DNA of 47,635 nucleotides, taken from positions 1 through 47,635 of the forward strand of contig CAAECF010000055.1 of NCBI GenBank assembly GCA_900754275.1. Reading direction: 5' to 3'. Position 1 is the first letter of the stretch. Each line of letters begins with the position of its first letter. Both the position numbers and the translations under genes were made by a program. This stretch comes from an uncultured Collinsella sp. (GTDB lineage: Bacteria; Actinomycetota; Coriobacteriia; Coriobacteriales; Coriobacteriaceae). Shown one piece after another: positions 45,589-47,635 of the stretch. The notes below the pieces were generated by a model. It was not told the DNA's origin, searched no databases, and saw only the letters and a list, made by a program, of their open reading frames with translations.

Positions 45589-46128
45589 ATGGGCAAAACG
45601 GTTTTGATAGTTTCTTCAAGTCCACGAAAGAATGGCAATTCCGAGACGCTGGCGGAGGCTTTCGCCAACGGCGCGCGGGAGGCAGGTCACAGCGTTGAGA
45701 CCGTGCGTCTGCGCGAGAAGCAAATGGGCTTCTGCAGGGGCTGCCTTGCCTGCTTAAAGTTGGGGCGTTGCGTCATCCAAGACGATGCCGTGGAAATTGC
45801 CGCCAAAATGCACGATGCGGATGTGCTGGTGTTTGCAACGCCCGTCTACTACTACAGCGTCTGCGGCCAGCTCAAAACCATGCTGGACCGCGCTAACCCG
45901 CTTTTTGGCTCCGATTATGCATTCACCGAGGCATATCTGTTGGCGACGGCGGCGGAGAACGGGCGCTCGACCTTCGACGGGGCGAAAAAGGCGATGCAGG
46001 GATGGGTTGACTGTTTCTCCCGCTGCACGCTCGCTGGAACGGTTTTCGCCGGCGGCGTGAACGGCGTGGGCGAAATCGCCGGGCATCCCGCTCTGGAGCA
46101 GGCGCGGCGAATGGGCATGGGAATCTAG
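45589..46128 (+). CDS. NADPH-dependent FMN reductase-like flavoprotein
   Basis: The 179-residue product is a flavodoxin-fold oxidoreductase: TVLIVSSSPRKNGNSETLAE, the FMN loop; FCRGCLACLKLGRCVIQDDA, a Cys-rich loop as in iron-sulfur flavoproteins; and FATPVYYYSVCGQLKTMLDR. It probably reduces FMN or quinones with NAD(P)H. The ATG at 45589 has AAGGGG upstream. It lies 63 bp before the decarboxylase-cupin gene, so both may be one MerR-controlled unit. Confidence 0.88.
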   Translation: MGKTVLIVSSSPRKNGNSETLAEAFANGAREAGHSVETVRLREKQMGFCRGCLACLKLGRCVIQDDAVEIAAKMHDADVLVFATPVYYYSVCGQLKTMLDRANPLFGSDYAFTEAYLLATAAENGRSTFDGAKKAMQGWVDCFSRCTLAGTVFAGGVNGVGEIAGHPALEQARRMGMGI

Positions 46129-46191
46129 CCGGGCTGTTTGGCCGCGCGGAAACAGATTTGTGCCAAAACTATCGACAGGAGGAAATCGATC

Positions 46192-46956
46192 ATGGCAGTT
46201 AAACAGACGGCAGGCAGAGACGCCCTGGGGGAGTTCGCTCCCAAATTCGCACAGCTCAACGACGACGTGCTGTTCGGCGAGGTGTGGAGCCGAGAGAGTG
46301 AGCTCTCCCTGCGCGACCGCAGCGTGGTGACGGTGGTTGCCCTGATGTCGCAGGGGCTGACGGACTCTTCGTTCAAATATCACCTGATGTCCGCAAAGAA
46401 CAATGGAGTGACCAGGACGGAGATAGCGGAAATCCTTACGCACGCGGCGTTTTATGCGGGTTGGCCCAAGGCGTGGGCTGCCTTCCGCATGGCGAAGGAG
46501 GTCTGGGCGGCCGACGATGCCGCCGACGCAAGGGCTCAGCACCAAAACGAGATGGCTTTCCCCATCGGTGCCCCCAACGACGCCTTCGCGAAGTACTTTA
46601 TCGGGCAAAGCTACCTCGCGCCCCTTTCCACCGAGCAGGTCGGTGTCCACAACGTGACGTTCGAGCCCGGCTGCCGCAACAACTGGCACGTCCATCACGC
46701 CAAAAGCGGCGGTGGGCAGATCCTCGTCTGCGTGGCTGGTCGAGGGTTTTACCAGGAGTGGGGAAAGCCGGCACAGGAGCTGCGCCCCGGCGACGTGGTC
46801 AACATCGCCCCGGGGGTGAAGCACTGGCACGGCGCCGCGCCCGACAGCTGGTTCTCGCATCTCGCGTTGGAGGTTCCGGGCGAGGAGACCTCCAACGAGT
46901 GGCTGGAGCCCGTGGGCGACGATGCATACCTTAAAGCGACCAACAAGGAGGCTTAA
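46192..46956 (+). CDS. carboxymuconolactone decarboxylase-like and cupin fusion
   Basis: The 254-residue product has a carboxymuconolactone decarboxylase-like (AhpD-fold) domain in the first 115 residues (LRDRSVVTVVALMSQGLTDS, EIAEILTHAAFYAGWPKAWA). A cupin domain follows (NVTFEPGCRNNWHVHHAKSG, LVCVAGRGFYQEWGKPAQEL, NIAPGVKHWHGAAPDSWF) with metal-binding His residues. It lacks the CxxC peroxidase motif of AhpD, so peroxidase activity is uncertain. The ribosome binding site AGGAGGAAATCGATC precedes the ATG. Its stop overlaps the end of the sirtuin gene by 4 bp. Confidence 0.88.
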   Translation: MAVKQTAGRDALGEFAPKFAQLNDDVLFGEVWSRESELSLRDRSVVTVVALMSQGLTDSSFKYHLMSAKNNGVTRTEIAEILTHAAFYAGWPKAWAAFRMAKEVWAADDAADARAQHQNEMAFPIGAPNDAFAKYFIGQSYLAPLSTEQVGVHNVTFEPGCRNNWHVHHAKSGGGQILVCVAGRGFYQEWGKPAQELRPGDVVNIAPGVKHWHGAAPDSWFSHLALEVPGEETSNEWLEPVGDDAYLKATNKEA

Positions 46957-47635
46957 GCACCGTCGCCCGTCCGCGCCGCCGAGAGCAGCGCGCCCAAATC
47001 TGCCTGAATCGCCTCTGCCTTGCTTCCGAGCTGCAGCGGAGCCGAGCCGTTCGAGATGTTGACGCTCAACAGGTGCGCATCCGGCAGCTTCGCGGTCATG
47101 CTCCAGAACGGGAGCGTGATGATGCCGGGGGTCATCTCGCCCACGCCGAGCTCCAGCAACAGCACGCGGCGATCGCTGCGCTCGCGCACGAAGCGCTCGT
47201 ATCGTCCGAGGCTCTCGCGCCAGGCCGCACCCTGCAGAAACGTGTCGTCGCGCACCCACGGCACAAGCTGCCAGCCGCAGTGCGGGCATCGGGGGACATC
47301 CTCGCTGAGGACCTCGAACCCCGCCATGCCCGCGAGCATGCGCTCGACGTAGGGGCTCGCGTCGAAGAGCTCGTCACAGCATGGCTGCTTGCACTGAAGG
47401 TGCGCGAAGCTTCCCTGATAGTTACAGGTTCTCTCGTCGGGAAACGTCTTCTCGGCCTGGGTGTCCACATTGGTGCTCAGGATGAAGTAGTCCTTATGGC
47501 CGATGAGGGACCGTAGGTCGAGATAGGGCTGCGAGGCCAGCTCGCGCAGCATGAAGTCGATGTATCGCGCATAGTATGCCCACTGCTGCTCGAGGCTGGG
47601 GTAGAGGTGGTAGAAGCCGTCGAAAAGGCTCTTGA
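46953..47635 (-). CDS. class M sirtuin-like protein (SirTM type), partial
   Basis: About 227 residues are visible; the N-terminus is outside the window. It shows FILSTNVDTQAEKTFPDERT (the TxNxD motif), then CNYQGSFAHLQCKQPCCDEL and CPHCGWQLVPWVRDDTF (zinc cysteines). The usual EVHGS catalytic His position reads YQGS, with Gln. From memory, SirTM enzymes of macrodomain-linked operons use Asn and Gln there and ADP-ribosylate a lipoylated carrier instead of deacetylating. This predicts a macrodomain and GcvH-like gene just beyond the edge. Confidence 0.7.
   Translation of the reverse strand, partial: KSLFDGFYHLYPSLEQQWAYYARYIDFMLRELASQPYLDLRSLIGHKDYFILSTNVDTQAEKTFPDERTCNYQGSFAHLQCKQPCCDELFDASPYVERMLAGMAGFEVLSEDVPRCPHCGWQLVPWVRDDTFLQGAAWRESLGRYERFVRERSDRRVLLLELGVGEMTPGIITLPFWSMTAKLPDAHLLSVNISNGSAPLQLGSKAEAIQADLGALLSAARTGDGA

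Noticed and set aside
45754..47289. A 511-codon minus-strand frame across FMN reductase, decarboxylase-cupin and sirtuin genes.
   Set aside because: It is antisense to two real genes and out of frame with the third.

Overview
The window reads as a piece of a Coriobacteriia chromosome, most probably Collinsella. I infer this from the GC-rich codon use, the anaerobic gene content (iron-containing alcohol dehydrogenase, two glycerol dehydrogenases, a polyferredoxin) and the gene types present; no rRNA gene or species marker is visible. Three mobile regions bracket one block of core genes.

Region 1 (1 to about 20,205) is the right part of a tailed-phage prophage. Its left end, with the tail genes, lies outside the window. 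Leftward genes run from a Cro-like regulator (17.8 kb) through a long, tightly overlapping early operon (RusA, PD-(D/E)XK nuclease, ERF annealing protein, SSB, replisome organiser, a frameshifted DnaC-like loader, many tiny proteins). They continue through HNH, a ParB-domain/radical-SAM pair, terminase, portal, ClpP-like protease and HK97-type capsid. A rightward lysogeny module (CI-like repressor, lipoprotein, serine recombinase) ends inside a tRNA-Glu gene, which marks the attachment site. Two divergent promoters at 17.88-17.95 kb each carry a repressor palindrome in the 17-bp spacer.

Region 2 (20.3 to 35.9 kb) is host chromosome: repeat hairpins, a fused MurT-GatD peptidoglycan amidotransferase with two TPR-like genes upstream, three group III metal-dependent dehydrogenases, a polyferredoxin, YchF, a DUF1648 membrane protein, a small regulator pair around a perfect 26-bp palindrome, a MITE-like inverted-repeat element, an asparaginase and guaA.

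Region 3 (35.9 to about 44.85 kb) looks like two tandem integrations at the 3' end of guaA. The guaA terminal sequence TCGAGTGGGAATAG recurs, slightly changed, at 41,592 and 44,836, and the two copies share a further 11-bp arm. The first element holds tyrosine integrase, excisionase, three-operator switch, repressor, RepA-like ATPase and a SAP-domain cargo gene. The second holds a MerR-controlled aldo-keto reductase and exported flavodoxin, plus a decayed DUF697 gene.

Region 4 (44.85 kb to the end) holds a second MerR gene divergent from an FMN reductase, a carboxymuconolactone decarboxylase/cupin protein, and a partial class M (SirTM-like) sirtuin running off the edge. The most unusual items are the phage ParB/radical-SAM pair, the tandem guaA attachment sites, the start-associated phage repeats and the MurT-GatD fusion.
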